Source of the DNA: Limnohabitans sp. Rim8 | Lineage (GTDB): Bacteria > Pseudomonadota > Gammaproteobacteria > Burkholderiales > Burkholderiaceae_C | Reading direction: 5' to 3' | Length of the DNA stretch: 13,290 nt | Assembly: GCA_945877725.1 (NCBI GenBank) | Contig: CAMDXR010000048.1 | Span: forward strand, 1 to 13,290 | Shown here: positions 6,529-13,290 of the stretch, one piece after another | Layout: every line of letters begins with the position of its first letter | Position numbering within the stretch: the stretch's first letter is position 1 | Made by a program: the position numbers and the translations under genes | The notes under the pieces: model-generated | The model's database searches: none | The model's input: only the letters and a program-made list of their open reading frames with translations | Told to the model about the DNA's origin: nothing

Positions 6529-7296
6529 CTACTGGATGTCCACAATGAGTTGGCCCAAGGCCTGCTGTAACAAAGCGGTATCGGTACCTGCCGCCAACAT
6601 GGTGTAACCCATGTCTTTGGCGCGTTCTACCCAAGCCTTATCAGTTGCCATGAATCCGGCGATCTTGCCGTGTTTTTTGGCCACTTGAGCCACCTGCTGC
6701 ATGGCGTCCACAAAGTCCGGATGATCGAATTGACCCGGTATGCCCATAAAGTTGGACAGGTCAAAGTGACCCACCCACAACACATCGACACCTTCCACGG
6801 CAGCAATAGCCTCTACATTTTGCAAGCCTCGTTCCGTTTCGATTTGGGCAATTAGTAAGGTTCGCGCATGGTAGTCGCGCATTTTTTCGGCAACATCCCC
6901 CCCAAGGTAATCGCATTGGGCAAAGCCAAATGCGGCACCGCGCCTGCCTTCAGGCGGGTAACGACAGGCGCTGGCTAATGCCTCAGCCTGCTCCTTGCTT
7001 TCAACCATAGGCACCATAACGCCTCTTGCCCCCAAATCTAGGGCACGGGCTATCCAAGTGTATTCACCCGTGGGAACGCGAACCATGGGCTCCATCTTCA
7101 GGCCTTTTGTCGTAGCGAAGAGCCACTTCAAGGTTTCGAAACCGAGTCCTGTGTGCTCCATGTCGTAAATGGCAAACCGAGCCCCTGCGTTCGCCAGTAT
7201 TTGGGAAACGCCAGGGGTGAAAAACTCGAAAATCATAGCGCCGGCGACGACTTCACCGGACATCAAAACGGTTTTTAAATGGGGGGGATGGCTCAT
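6529..7296 (-). CDS. HpcH/HpaI family class II aldolase
   Basis: A 255-residue TIM-barrel aldolase of the HpcH/HpaI family (2,4-dihydroxyhept-2-ene-dioate, 2-keto-3-deoxy-rhamnonate and related aldolases). These metal-dependent enzymes cleave 4-hydroxy-2-oxoacids to pyruvate or a related enolate plus an aldehyde. Visible sites are the general base H48 (YDMEHTG), R73 (MVRVP), the RYPPEGRRG loop at 112-120, metal ligand E153 (AQIETERG) and metal ligand D179 (GHFDLS, usually GPxDLS). The His-Phe in place of the common Pro near D179 suggests a distinct substrate subgroup. The ATG at 7296 follows AAGG. It lies 32 bp downstream of the 2-hydroxyacid dehydrogenase on the same strand, so the two form an operon divergent from the TRAP genes. 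The substrate is not known. Confidence 0.9.
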   Translation of the reverse strand: MSHPPHLKTVLMSGEVVAGAMIFEFFTPGVSQILANAGARFAIYDMEHTGLGFETLKWLFATTKGLKMEPMVRVPTGEYTWIARALDLGARGVMVPMVESKEQAEALASACRYPPEGRRGAAFGFAQCDYLGGDVAEKMRDYHARTLLIAQIETERGLQNVEAIAAVEGVDVLWVGHFDLSNFMGIPGQFDHPDFVDAMQQVAQVAKKHGKIAGFMATDKAWVERAKDMGYTMLAAGTDTALLQQALGQLIVDIQ

Positions 7297-7328
7297 GGCT
7301 TGACCTTGATTTGGCTCTGTAAATTGAC

Positions 7329-8321
7329 TCAGGCTTTAACGACGTATGGTGGCGTACGCCCATTCATCACATCAATGACGGCTCGAAAAGCGCTGGCAGC
7401 CAAGGCTTGCATACACTCATCGGTAAAGCAAATGCCGTGGGGCGTGACAATCACATTGTCCAATTGCAAAAGTGGGTTGTTGACTGGCGTGGGCTCAACT
7501 TCAAACACATCCAAACCGGCCCCTGCAATCTGATGCCCCACCAATGCAGCGTAAAGAGCCGACTCATCGACGATGGGCCCACGCGCAGTATTGATCAGAT
7601 AAGCAGTCTTTTTCATCAGGGCCAGCAAGCGCGCATCAACCAGACCCCTGGTCTTGTCATTTAAAGGACAGTTAACAGTTAAAAAATCAGATCGGGCAAA
7701 CAAAGTTTCAAGATCCACAAGTTTCACCCCAAGTGATGCCATCAAAGCTTTGTCTGCAAAGCGATCATGAGCTATGAAATGCATGTCGAATGGCTTGGCC
7801 ATGCGAAACATCTCGGCACCAATATTGCCCACTCCGATGGAGCCCAAAATCCTGCCCGTCAGGCCGGTACCGATGTGGTCGGATTTTTCTGCCCACCTGC
7901 CCGCTCGTGTCAACCTGTCCTTGATACCCACCTTGTGCGCCAACATCAGCATGAAGGTGATGGCAGAAACCGCCACCGGACGCCGAACGCCGTCAGGTGC
8001 AATCGTCAGCAGGATGCCCGCCTTTTCACAACTGGGAACATCAATAGTGTCGTAACCCACGCCAAACCGAGCAATCAACTTCAAGCGGGGACTGGGGGTG
8101 TTAAGACTATTCGGTGTAAATCGGGTAAGCATGGCGCAAATGGCATCGTAGCGCTCAACCTGCTCTGGCCGAATCTCGGGGCTGTCCTGCATGTACTCCC
8201 ATTCCACGCCCGGTTGGTTCAATATTTCAAATACCTCTTGCCCAAAAATGGGTTCGCCATTACTCATCAAAACATCGGGCGTGATGCCCACGCGAAATTG
8301 AACTGGGACGGTGTTATTCAT
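7329..8321 (-). CDS. D-isomer-specific 2-hydroxyacid dehydrogenase
   Basis: A 330-residue NAD-dependent dehydrogenase interconverting a 2-oxoacid and its D-2-hydroxyacid (phosphoglycerate/hydroxypyruvate dehydrogenase superfamily). The cofactor motif G163-x-G165-x-x-G168 (GVGNIG) is followed by D186 at the end of the next strand, favouring NAD(H). The catalytic triad is R247 (NTARGPIVDE), E276 (FEVEP) and H295. The last lies in TPHGICFTDE rather than the common TPHIA/TPHIG-type segment. The RFGVGYDTIDV segment at 85-95 contributes to the substrate pocket. The ATG at 8321 has GGAG 5 bases upstream. It is the first gene of a two-gene unit with the aldolase and could reduce or oxidise the aldolase's acid product or substrate. 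Confidence 0.9.
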   Translation of the reverse strand: MNNTVPVQFRVGITPDVLMSNGEPIFGQEVFEILNQPGVEWEYMQDSPEIRPEQVERYDAICAMLTRFTPNSLNTPSPRLKLIARFGVGYDTIDVPSCEKAGILLTIAPDGVRRPVAVSAITFMLMLAHKVGIKDRLTRAGRWAEKSDHIGTGLTGRILGSIGVGNIGAEMFRMAKPFDMHFIAHDRFADKALMASLGVKLVDLETLFARSDFLTVNCPLNDKTRGLVDARLLALMKKTAYLINTARGPIVDESALYAALVGHQIAGAGLDVFEVEPTPVNNPLLQLDNVIVTPHGICFTDECMQALAASAFRAVIDVMNGRTPPYVVKA

Positions 8322-8415
8322 GAGTCTCCATATCGTGAGTAAAAACAGGCTTTCAGTATTACAGAGCCAGATTTGTGCCCCAGTTATTTCAGCCCGTGAG
8401 CAAATGTGGAAAGCT

Positions 8416-8444
8416 ATTTAACGCTAAATTGAACCCAGATTCAA
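8416..8444 (-). promoter_or_regulatory. Candidate promoter of the dehydrogenase-aldolase unit, with an overlapping dyad
   Basis: Read on the minus strand, TTGAAT (8439-8444) and TTAAAT (8416-8421) are spaced by exactly 17 bases. This gives a leader of about 85-90 bases before the ATG at 8321. A dyad TTGAA-N6-TTCAA (8429-8444) overlaps the -35 box and could be an operator. This is a sequence match only. Confidence 0.35.
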
Positions 8445-8493
8445 CCACTCAGCGCCAACTCTGAATGCCTCGTACCCCCCTCGAAAACCCGTA

Positions 8494-8521
8494 TTGGCGA
8501 AACCGTCATGATCCCCATAAT
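8494..8521 (+). promoter_or_regulatory. Candidate promoter of the TRAP transporter operon
   Basis: TTGGCG (8494-8499) and CATAAT (8516-8521) are 16 bases apart, giving a start near 8528 and a leader of about 55 bases. A dyad CCATA-N9-TATGG (8515-8533) overlaps the -10 and start point. Two TTGAAC repeats (8538-8543 and 8558-8563) lie just downstream, 20 bases apart. The match to consensus is moderate. Confidence 0.38.
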
Positions 8522-8583
8522 TAATCCGTATGGCAAGTTGAACACCAGCTTGTTTTCTTGAACCTGTCTATAAGGAGCATTCA

Positions 8584-9555
8584 ATGAGATTAAATAAATT
8601 GATGTTTGGTCTGGTTTTGGCAACTGGTTTCATGGCAACAGCGACTGCGCAAATCGTCATGCGTAACGCCATATCTGTCGCTGAAAATTCGCATGCTGGT
8701 GAGGCGGTTGTTACTTTGGCCAAAGAGGTTGAAAAGCGTACCAACGGGCGGATCATCATCAAGAATTTTTTCTCTGGCTCATTGGGCGGTGAACGTGAGG
8801 TGATGGAAGCAGTTCAGCTTGGAACTCAAGAGTTGGGGCACAACTCAACCGGACCCGTACCCAATTTCGTGCCTGAAACGGCAATCTTGGATATTCCCTT
8901 TTTGTTCCGCGACAAAGCACACGCCAGAGCTGTGCTGGATGGCCCTATTGGGCAAGAACTATTGGCAAAATTTGAGCCCAAAGGCTTTAAGGCTCTGGCT
9001 TGGACCGAAAATGGCGTTAGGCACATGACCAACAACAAGCGGTCGGTGAACGACCCGGCTGACCTTAAAGGTCTCAAAATGCGGACAATGGAAAATCCTG
9101 TGCACGTTGCCGCTTATAAAGGGCTGGGCATTGTGACAACTCCTATGGCATTCCCAGAAGTTTTTACCGCCTTGCAAACTGGAACCATTGACGGTCAAGA
9201 AAATCCACTTTCAGTGATTCTTGCAGCCAATTTTGACCAGGTCCAAAAACACATCACACTCACAGGGCATGTCTACTCGCCCTCTGTATTTCTTATGAAC
9301 AAGGCGGTTTTTGACAAACTCAGTCCAGCCGACCAGAAGATTTTTTTAGATGCGGCCAAAGAAGGCGCAAAAGCTAACAGGGCCCGTGTCGACAAAGACG
9401 ATGCTGGCGGTGTAGCCGAATTGCGTAGGCGTGGCATGACCGTTATTGAAAATGTGGACAAGACCAAATTCATTTCCATGCTGGGTCCTGTCAACGCAGA
9501 GTTTGAAAAGAAGTTTGGTAAGGCCAACTTGGACCGCATTCGCAATTACAAGTGA
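8584..9555 (+). CDS. TRAP transporter substrate-binding protein, DctP family
   Basis: Periplasmic receptor of a tripartite ATP-independent transporter; it captures a carboxylate and hands it to the DctQM membrane unit. The 323-residue precursor has a Sec signal peptide (MRLNKLMFGLVLATGFMATATA) with likely cleavage after A22 (A20-T-A22). Family features are the SGSLGGEREVMEAVQLGTQEL segment near 64-84, DIPFLFRD at 103-110, the conserved carboxylate-binding R167 in DLKGLKMRTMENP, and TGTIDGQENPL. A strong AAGGAG sits 6 bases before the ATG. It is the first gene of the TRAP operon, divergent from the dehydrogenase/aldolase pair, so the ligand is probably an organic or sugar acid processed by those enzymes. 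The exact ligand cannot be deduced. Confidence 0.94.
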   Translation: MRLNKLMFGLVLATGFMATATAQIVMRNAISVAENSHAGEAVVTLAKEVEKRTNGRIIIKNFFSGSLGGEREVMEAVQLGTQELGHNSTGPVPNFVPETAILDIPFLFRDKAHARAVLDGPIGQELLAKFEPKGFKALAWTENGVRHMTNNKRSVNDPADLKGLKMRTMENPVHVAAYKGLGIVTTPMAFPEVFTALQTGTIDGQENPLSVILAANFDQVQKHITLTGHVYSPSVFLMNKAVFDKLSPADQKIFLDAAKEGAKANRARVDKDDAGGVAELRRRGMTVIENVDKTKFISMLGPVNAEFEKKFGKANLDRIRNYK

Positions 9556-9574
9556 TCTGCGCCTTCTTTGCAAT

Positions 9575-9608
9575 GCCCGACCAGCCAGTGCTGGCGGGCG
9601 TTTTTCTT
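9575..9608 (+). terminator. Hairpin plus T-run between dctP and dctQ (partial intrinsic terminator)
   Basis: The stem pairs 9575-9585 with 9590-9599: ten G/C-rich base pairs with one bulged A at 9580 and a CAGT loop, followed by TTTTTCTTT at 9601-9609. This is a good intrinsic terminator shape located 20 bases after the dctP stop and inside the operon. It would cut read-through into the membrane genes and/or protect the dctP 3' end. Confidence 0.75.
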
Positions 9609-9628
9609 TCAAGCAAAGCGACGGTCCA

Positions 9629-10123
9629 ATGAAACAACTCTTTTTACGCTTTGAGCACTGGACCACGTCAGTCTCCATGATCATTGCCTGCATCATGATG
9701 GCTTTGGCCTCTGGATTCGGCGTTCATCAAATCTTCACCCGCTTCATCATTGAATCTCCTGCCGAGTGGACAGAAGTGCTGATACGCTTCAGCTTGATCT
9801 GGATGGTTTTTTTGGGTATTCCCACTGCTTTCAGACAAGGCGCCATGGTCAGTGTTGACATGCTTTACCGAATCAGCGGTGAACGCATGCGCCGAATTTT
9901 GGACTCTATAGTGGCTATTGCAGCCTTAACACTTTGCTGCATCATTCTGTGGTGGGGCTGGGACTATGCCAATCGAGGCAGCGTGCAATCCATGATTGGG
10001 CTTGAAGGCGTCTCCATGTTTTGGGCCTACCTGGCCATGCCCGTAGGTGCGATATTCAGCATCATCGGCATCATCGGTTTTTGGTTAGATCCACAGCGTA
10101 TGGAATTGGACACCGCACAATGA
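9629..10123 (+). CDS. TRAP transporter small permease, DctQ family
   Basis: This 164-residue integral membrane protein is the small subunit of the TRAP permease and pairs with DctM. Four hydrophobic segments are visible at residues about 15-37, 48-67, 90-110 and 128-150, as expected for DctQ. The family landmarks EWTEVLIRFSLIWMVFLG (46-63) and GAMVSVDML (71-79) are present. The ATG at 9629 is chosen because the protein then begins at the typical short cytoplasmic helix (MKQLFLRFEHW). The frame remains open further upstream, but that part covers the dctP end and the terminator hairpin. The ribosome-binding site is weak. The TGA stop overlaps the ATG of dctM, so the two are probably translationally coupled. 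Confidence 0.92.
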   Translation: MKQLFLRFEHWTTSVSMIIACIMMALASGFGVHQIFTRFIIESPAEWTEVLIRFSLIWMVFLGIPTAFRQGAMVSVDMLYRISGERMRRILDSIVAIAALTLCCIILWWGWDYANRGSVQSMIGLEGVSMFWAYLAMPVGAIFSIIGIIGFWLDPQRMELDTAQ

Positions 10124-11397
10124 GCTTCGTTATGCTTTTCACGATGCTGTTGTGCTTTGCACTCACCATCTCGGTGGCTGTTTCCATTGGCTTGTCAGCC
10201 ATTGTGGGCATACAACTGGCCAATGCCCACATGCTCATTTCCGTCAAGGAAATGTTCAATTCAATCAACAAATTTCCACTCGCTGCAATCCCGTTTTTCA
10301 TTCTCGCGGGCAACCTGATGGAAACCGGCGGAATTTCTCGTCGTCTCATTGAATTTTCAAAAAGCATTGTGGGTAGCGTTCAGGGAGGCTTGCCCATGAC
10401 CTGCGTGCTGACCTGCATGATTTTCGCCGCCGTCTCGGGCTCTTCAGTGGCGACTACTTTCGCCATTGGCGCAATCTTGATCCCTGCATTGATCAAACAC
10501 GGCTACCCCCGAACTTGGGCAACCGCATTGCAAGCCACTTCGGCAGAACTGGGTGTGATCATTCCCCCCTCCATTCCCATGATTTTGTTTGGCGTAAGTG
10601 CAGAAGTCTCTATCGGCGAAATGTTTGTCGCAGGTGTTGGTCCTGGCCTGTTGATTGGTTTTGCGCTGATGCTGTTTGTCTGGCTTTATTCCAAGTACAA
10701 GGGCTGGGGCAAAAACGATGGTGATGGCCGCTTGAGTTTTGGCAAAGCATCCTTACAAGCAGGTTGGGCCCTGCTCATGCCTGTGATTGTGCTAGGTGGT
10801 ATCTACGGCGGCGTTTTCACGCCCACTGAAGCGGCAGCTGTCGCGGTGTTTTACTCTTTCATTATTGGCACCTTGATCTACCGTGAAATAGGATTCAAGG
10901 ATCTTTACAACATCCTCCACAAATCTGTCATTTCCAGTGCGGTCATCATGTTCATCATTGCCAATGCTGGACTGTTTGCCTTTTTGATCACCCGCGCAGG
11001 AGTTCCCGCAGCCATTGGCCAATGGCTTGAACAGGTGCTGCAGTCCCCCATCTATTTTTTATTGGGCATCAATATCGCCTTGTTCATCATCGGTATGTTC
11101 ATTGAAACTGGGGCTGCCATCATCGTATTGGCACCGATTTTGGTGCCGGTAGCCATTCACTTTGGCATCGATCCAATTCACTTTGGCATGGTCATGGTGG
11201 TCAACCTGGCTTTGGGCATGGTCACTCCGCCCTTTGGTGTCAATCTCTTTGCCGCCTGTACTGTGGCCAAAATATCACTCGATCGTGTTGTCAAAGACCT
11301 GATCCCCTTCATCGGCGTGATCCTGGCCTGTCTTATGTTGATCAGTTACGTACCCGAGATTTCATTGACTTTGCGTGATCTGGTTTACAACAAATAA
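10120..11397 (+). CDS. TRAP transporter large permease, DctM family
   Basis: This 425-residue polytopic membrane protein is the transport subunit of the TRAP system and uses an ion gradient, usually sodium, to move the substrate delivered by DctP. Many hydrophobic segments fill the length. Characteristic blocks are IPFFILAGNLMETGGISRR, SGSSVATTFAIGAILIPALIKHGY, the ELGVIIPPSIPMILFGV re-entrant-type segment and the late MVMVVNLALGMVTPPFGVNLF. Size is normal for DctM. The start at 10120 overlaps the dctQ stop by four bases (ATGA). An in-frame ATG at 10021 is rejected because it would encode a polar His/Arg-rich extension inside dctQ. No terminator is seen after the stop at 11397; the glycine riboswitch begins about 16 bases later. 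Confidence 0.94.
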   Translation: MSFVMLFTMLLCFALTISVAVSIGLSAIVGIQLANAHMLISVKEMFNSINKFPLAAIPFFILAGNLMETGGISRRLIEFSKSIVGSVQGGLPMTCVLTCMIFAAVSGSSVATTFAIGAILIPALIKHGYPRTWATALQATSAELGVIIPPSIPMILFGVSAEVSIGEMFVAGVGPGLLIGFALMLFVWLYSKYKGWGKNDGDGRLSFGKASLQAGWALLMPVIVLGGIYGGVFTPTEAAAVAVFYSFIIGTLIYREIGFKDLYNILHKSVISSAVIMFIIANAGLFAFLITRAGVPAAIGQWLEQVLQSPIYFLLGINIALFIIGMFIETGAAIIVLAPILVPVAIHFGIDPIHFGMVMVVNLALGMVTPPFGVNLFAACTVAKISLDRVVKDLIPFIGVILACLMLISYVPEISLTLRDLVYNK

Positions 11398-11400
11398 CGC

Positions 11401-11406
11401 TAGAAT
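11401..11406 (+). promoter_or_regulatory. Candidate -10 box of the gcv operon
   Basis: TAGAAT matches the consensus -10 at five of six positions. It predicts a transcription start near 11413, exactly where the first aptamer stem begins. No good -35 is seen at the right distance, so the promoter may be weak or activator-dependent, and read-through from dctM is possible. Confidence 0.35.
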
Positions 11407-11412
11407 CTCAAC

Positions 11413-11657
11413 CTGTCAGGAGAGAGTCTGACTTTGTTCACCCCCCGAACAAGGTCAGGCCGCCGAAGGCGCATGTGGCTAAATGCTACTGAACGCTCAG
11501 GCAAAAGGACTGACAAAACGTCTTCTTAGGCGTTACCTCACTGGAGAGAGGTGCTGGGCCATCAGGCCAAGGCATCCACCGAAGGAGCAACCCGTAGAAG
11601 TTGGGCTACTAAGCCCAGATTTCCCGGCGAATCTCTCAGGTAAAGCGGACAGCGAGG
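11413..11657 (+). ncRNA. Tandem glycine riboswitch (two gcvT-type aptamers)
   Basis: Two glycine aptamers lie in series upstream of gcvT. Aptamer 1 (about 11413-11516) has P1 TGTCA/TGACA, GGAGAGA, a 10-bp stem pairing 11430-11439 with 11447-11456, the conserved GCCGAAGG, and CGCTCAGGCAAAAGGAC. Aptamer 2 (about 11536-11657) has P1 CCTCACT/AGCGAGG with one mismatch, GGAGAGA, CACCGAAGGAGCAA and TCTCTCAGGTAAAGCGGAC. The linker is about 19 bases. Family knowledge: glycine binding usually switches on glycine cleavage genes. Confidence 0.93.
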
Positions 11658-11662
11658 GCAAG

Positions 11663-11685
11663 CCATGGCATGTGCTGTGGTTTTT
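11663..11685 (+). terminator. Candidate expression-platform terminator after the glycine riboswitch
   Basis: CCATGGC (11663-11669) can pair with GCTGTGG (11674-11680) using two G-T pairs, with an ATGT loop, and TTTTT follows at 11681-11685. It lies right after aptamer 2 and before the gcvT ribosome-binding site, as expected for a transcriptional switch. The competing antiterminator pairing was not identified, and translational control remains possible. Confidence 0.42.
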
Positions 11686-11704
11686 CATTGCCCTTGGAGC
11701 TTCC

Positions 11705-12844
11705 GTGACCCCCACCGCCAACTTGCTGTCTACCCCCCTGAATGCGCTGCACAACGAGCTGGGTGCGCGCATGGTGCCTTTTGCCGGTTACAGCATGCCG
11801 GTGCAATACCCTGCTGGCCTGATGGCAGAGCACCACCACACGCGCAGCGCTGCGGGCCTTTTTGATGTGTCGCACATGGGCCAACTGCACCTGACTGGCC
11901 CCGACGCCGCAGCCGCTTTTGAAAGCCTGATGCCCGTGGACGTGATGGGCTTGGGGGTGAATAAGCAGCGTTATGGCTTGCTGCTCAATGACGAGGGCGG
12001 CATCATCGACGACCTGATGTTCGTGAACCGGGATGTCGCAAACGGGGGCGACCTGTTTGTCATTGTCAACGGGGCCTGCAAGCACGGTGATCTGGCGCAC
12101 ATTCAGGCACGCATTGGCAGCCGCTGCACCATCGAACCCCAATTTGAACGCGCACTTTTGGCCCTGCAAGGGCCCCAAGCGGTTACCGCGCTGGCCCGCC
12201 TGTTGCCCGGGGTTGAACAACTCGTGTTCATGACCGGCATGGCGGCCCAATGGCAAGGCGCAGATTTGTACGTGACCCGCAGCGGCTATACCGGCGAAGA
12301 TGGTTTTGAAATCTCTCTGCCCGCCCCAGTTGCCGAAGCATTTGCCCGCGCTCTGCTGGCCCAGCCCGAGGTCAAACCCGTCGGATTGGGGGCTCGCAAC
12401 TCCTTGCGCCTAGAAGCCGGTTTGTGCCTATATGGCAACGACATTGACACCCAAACCACCCCGGTCGAGGCCCAGTTGAATTGGGCCATCCAAAAAGTAC
12501 GGCGCAACGGCGGAGCCCGCGCTAGCGGGTTTCCGGGGGCCGCCAAAATTTTAGCGCAACTGGACGGCAGCGCCCCCCCACAAAGGGTGCGGGTGGGCTT
12601 GGTCGGGCTGGAGCGCATCCCTGTGCGTGAGCATGTGGAACTGCACAACGCAGAAGGCGAAAAAATTGGGGAAGTGACCAGTGGCCTGCTGGGCCCAAGT
12701 GCCGACAAGCCCGTGGCATTGGCTTATGTGCAGGCAAAATACACCGAGATGGGCACCCGTCTGAACGCCATGGTTCGCGGCAAAGCCGTGCCCATGGAAG
12801 TCAGCCCCTTGCCCTTCGTGCCCAACCGCTATCACCGCGGCTGA
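11705..12844 (+). CDS. gcvT: Aminomethyltransferase, glycine cleavage system T protein
   Basis: T protein of the glycine cleavage complex: it moves the aminomethyl one-carbon unit from lipoylated GcvH to tetrahydrofolate, releasing ammonia and 5,10-methylene-THF. The 379-residue product carries ARMVPFAGYSMPVQY (21-35), FDVSHMGQ (53-60), the key acidic IIDDL segment with D102, SGYTGEDGFEI and GARNSLRLEAGLCLYGND. The start is the GTG at 11705, preceded by GGAG with 5-base spacing. The frame also has an ATG at 11483, but that lies inside the riboswitch and would add a non-homologous tail. Expression is controlled by the tandem glycine riboswitch just upstream. gcvH follows after 76 bases with no clear terminator between. 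Confidence 0.93.
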   Translation: MTPTANLLSTPLNALHNELGARMVPFAGYSMPVQYPAGLMAEHHHTRSAAGLFDVSHMGQLHLTGPDAAAAFESLMPVDVMGLGVNKQRYGLLLNDEGGIIDDLMFVNRDVANGGDLFVIVNGACKHGDLAHIQARIGSRCTIEPQFERALLALQGPQAVTALARLLPGVEQLVFMTGMAAQWQGADLYVTRSGYTGEDGFEISLPAPVAEAFARALLAQPEVKPVGLGARNSLRLEAGLCLYGNDIDTQTTPVEAQLNWAIQKVRRNGGARASGFPGAAKILAQLDGSAPPQRVRVGLVGLERIPVREHVELHNAEGEKIGEVTSGLLGPSADKPVALAYVQAKYTEMGTRLNAMVRGKAVPMEVSPLPFVPNRYHRG

Positions 12845-12920
12845 AACCGCAAATTAGGGCCTGTCCCCGATTCATGCAAATACATCCATCTTTTCAAATT
12901 TCAATTCACGGAGCCTGAAC

Positions 12921-13289
12921 ATGAGCCTCAAATACACCGAAGACCACGAATGGTTGCAAATTAACGGTGACACCGCCGTTGTCGGCATCACGCACCACGC
13001 CCAGGATGCGTTAGGCGATGTGGTGTTTGTGGACTTGCCTGAAATCGGCAAAAGCTTTGCGGCCAAAGAAGTCGCTGGCGTCGTCGAGTCGGTCAAGGCT
13101 GCCGCCGATGTCTACATGCCCGTAGATGGCGAAATCATCGAAGTCAACGAAGAACTGCGCGCCGACCCGTCACTGGCCAACTCAGACCCCCTGAACAAAG
13201 GTTGGTTCTTCAAGGTCAGGTTGTCCAACCCCGCCCAAGTCGATGGTTTGTTGGACGAGACGGCTTACCAACAGTTCTCTGCCAGCTGA
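12921..13289 (+). CDS. gcvH: Glycine cleavage system H protein
   Basis: Lipoyl-carrier protein that shuttles the methylamine intermediate between the P, T and L proteins of the glycine cleavage complex. The gene is complete: 122 residues, stop TGA at 13287-13289, one base before the window ends. It begins MSLKYTEDHEWL, the usual H-protein opening. The lipoylated lysine is K59 in VESVKAAADVYMP, followed by the VDGEIIEVNEEL turn. The usual Cys/Ser-Ala before VVESVK is Ala-Gly here, a minor change. GGAG lies 6-7 bases before the ATG. It is co-directional with gcvT and shares its riboswitch-controlled transcript; gcvP is expected next but is outside the window. Confidence 0.96.
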   Translation: MSLKYTEDHEWLQINGDTAVVGITHHAQDALGDVVFVDLPEIGKSFAAKEVAGVVESVKAAADVYMPVDGEIIEVNEELRADPSLANSDPLNKGWFFKVRLSNPAQVDGLLDETAYQQFSAS

Positions 13290-13290
13290 T

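Noticed and set aside
9446..9628. Upstream extension of dctQ from an in-frame ATG
   Set aside because: It overlaps the dctP 3' end and the terminator hairpin, and encodes no DctQ-like sequence.
10021..10119. Upstream extension of dctM
   Set aside because: It lies within dctQ and encodes a His/Arg-rich segment; the ATG at 10120 overlapping the dctQ stop is the normal arrangement.
11483..11704. Upstream ATG start for gcvT
   Set aside because: It falls inside the first aptamer of the glycine riboswitch, and the added residues have no family resemblance; the GTG at 11705 has a GGAG site.
11636..12256. A 206-codon open frame on minus, opposite gcvT
   Set aside because: GcvT is unambiguous on plus; the antisense frame is His/Gln-rich shadow sequence.
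1..13290. CRISPR array, toxin-antitoxin, phage, transposase or biosynthetic cluster
   Set aside because: No spaced direct repeats, no small paired genes with such motifs, and no integrase or transposase signatures were seen on either strand.

Overview
The window looks like chromosomal DNA of a Burkholderiales betaproteobacterium, probably Comamonadaceae-like (Limnohabitans/Rhodoferax type). That placement is inferred from protein character, moderate GC content, a tandem glycine riboswitch in front of gcvT, and a TRAP carboxylate-uptake module beside catabolic genes. No tRNA, rRNA, insertion sequence, integrase or CRISPR array was seen. Thirteen complete protein genes and one truncated gene account for nearly all of the sequence, and most belong to well-known families.

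Left part (1-4661): an unrecognised minus-strand gene runs off the left edge behind a very AT-rich leader. Next come two divergent genes of the carboxymuconolactone decarboxylase/AhpD superfamily: a PcaC-like decarboxylase on minus and a CxxC peroxidase-like protein on plus. A TetR regulator follows on minus, divergent from a diiron-motif 'metal-dependent hydrolase'; a perfect 17-bp palindrome lies between them. An acyl-CoA-type thioesterase and an SDR oxidoreductase then form a minus-strand pair. A dispersed-repeat-like palindrome overlaps the 3' end of the tetR gene.

Middle part (4662-11397): ETF-ubiquinone oxidoreductase on plus passes electrons from acyl-CoA dehydrogenases to the quinone pool, which fits the acyl-CoA theme of its left neighbours. 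A second module follows: an HpcH/HpaI-type aldolase and a D-2-hydroxyacid dehydrogenase on minus, divergent from a complete TRAP transporter (DctP, DctQ, DctM) on plus. The two halves share a 262-bp intergenic region and probably import and break down an unidentified hydroxy- or oxo-acid. A terminator-like hairpin between dctP and dctQ suggests excess production of the binding protein.

Right part (11398-13290): a two-aptamer glycine riboswitch, a candidate terminator, gcvT (best started at a GTG) and gcvH begin a glycine cleavage operon; gcvP presumably lies beyond the right edge.

Nothing here is clearly a new defence or mobile system. The points most worth following up are the substrate of the aldolase/dehydrogenase/TRAP module, the role of the ferritin-like diiron protein and its TetR partner, the riboswitch expression platform, and the palindromic and AT-rich non-coding elements.
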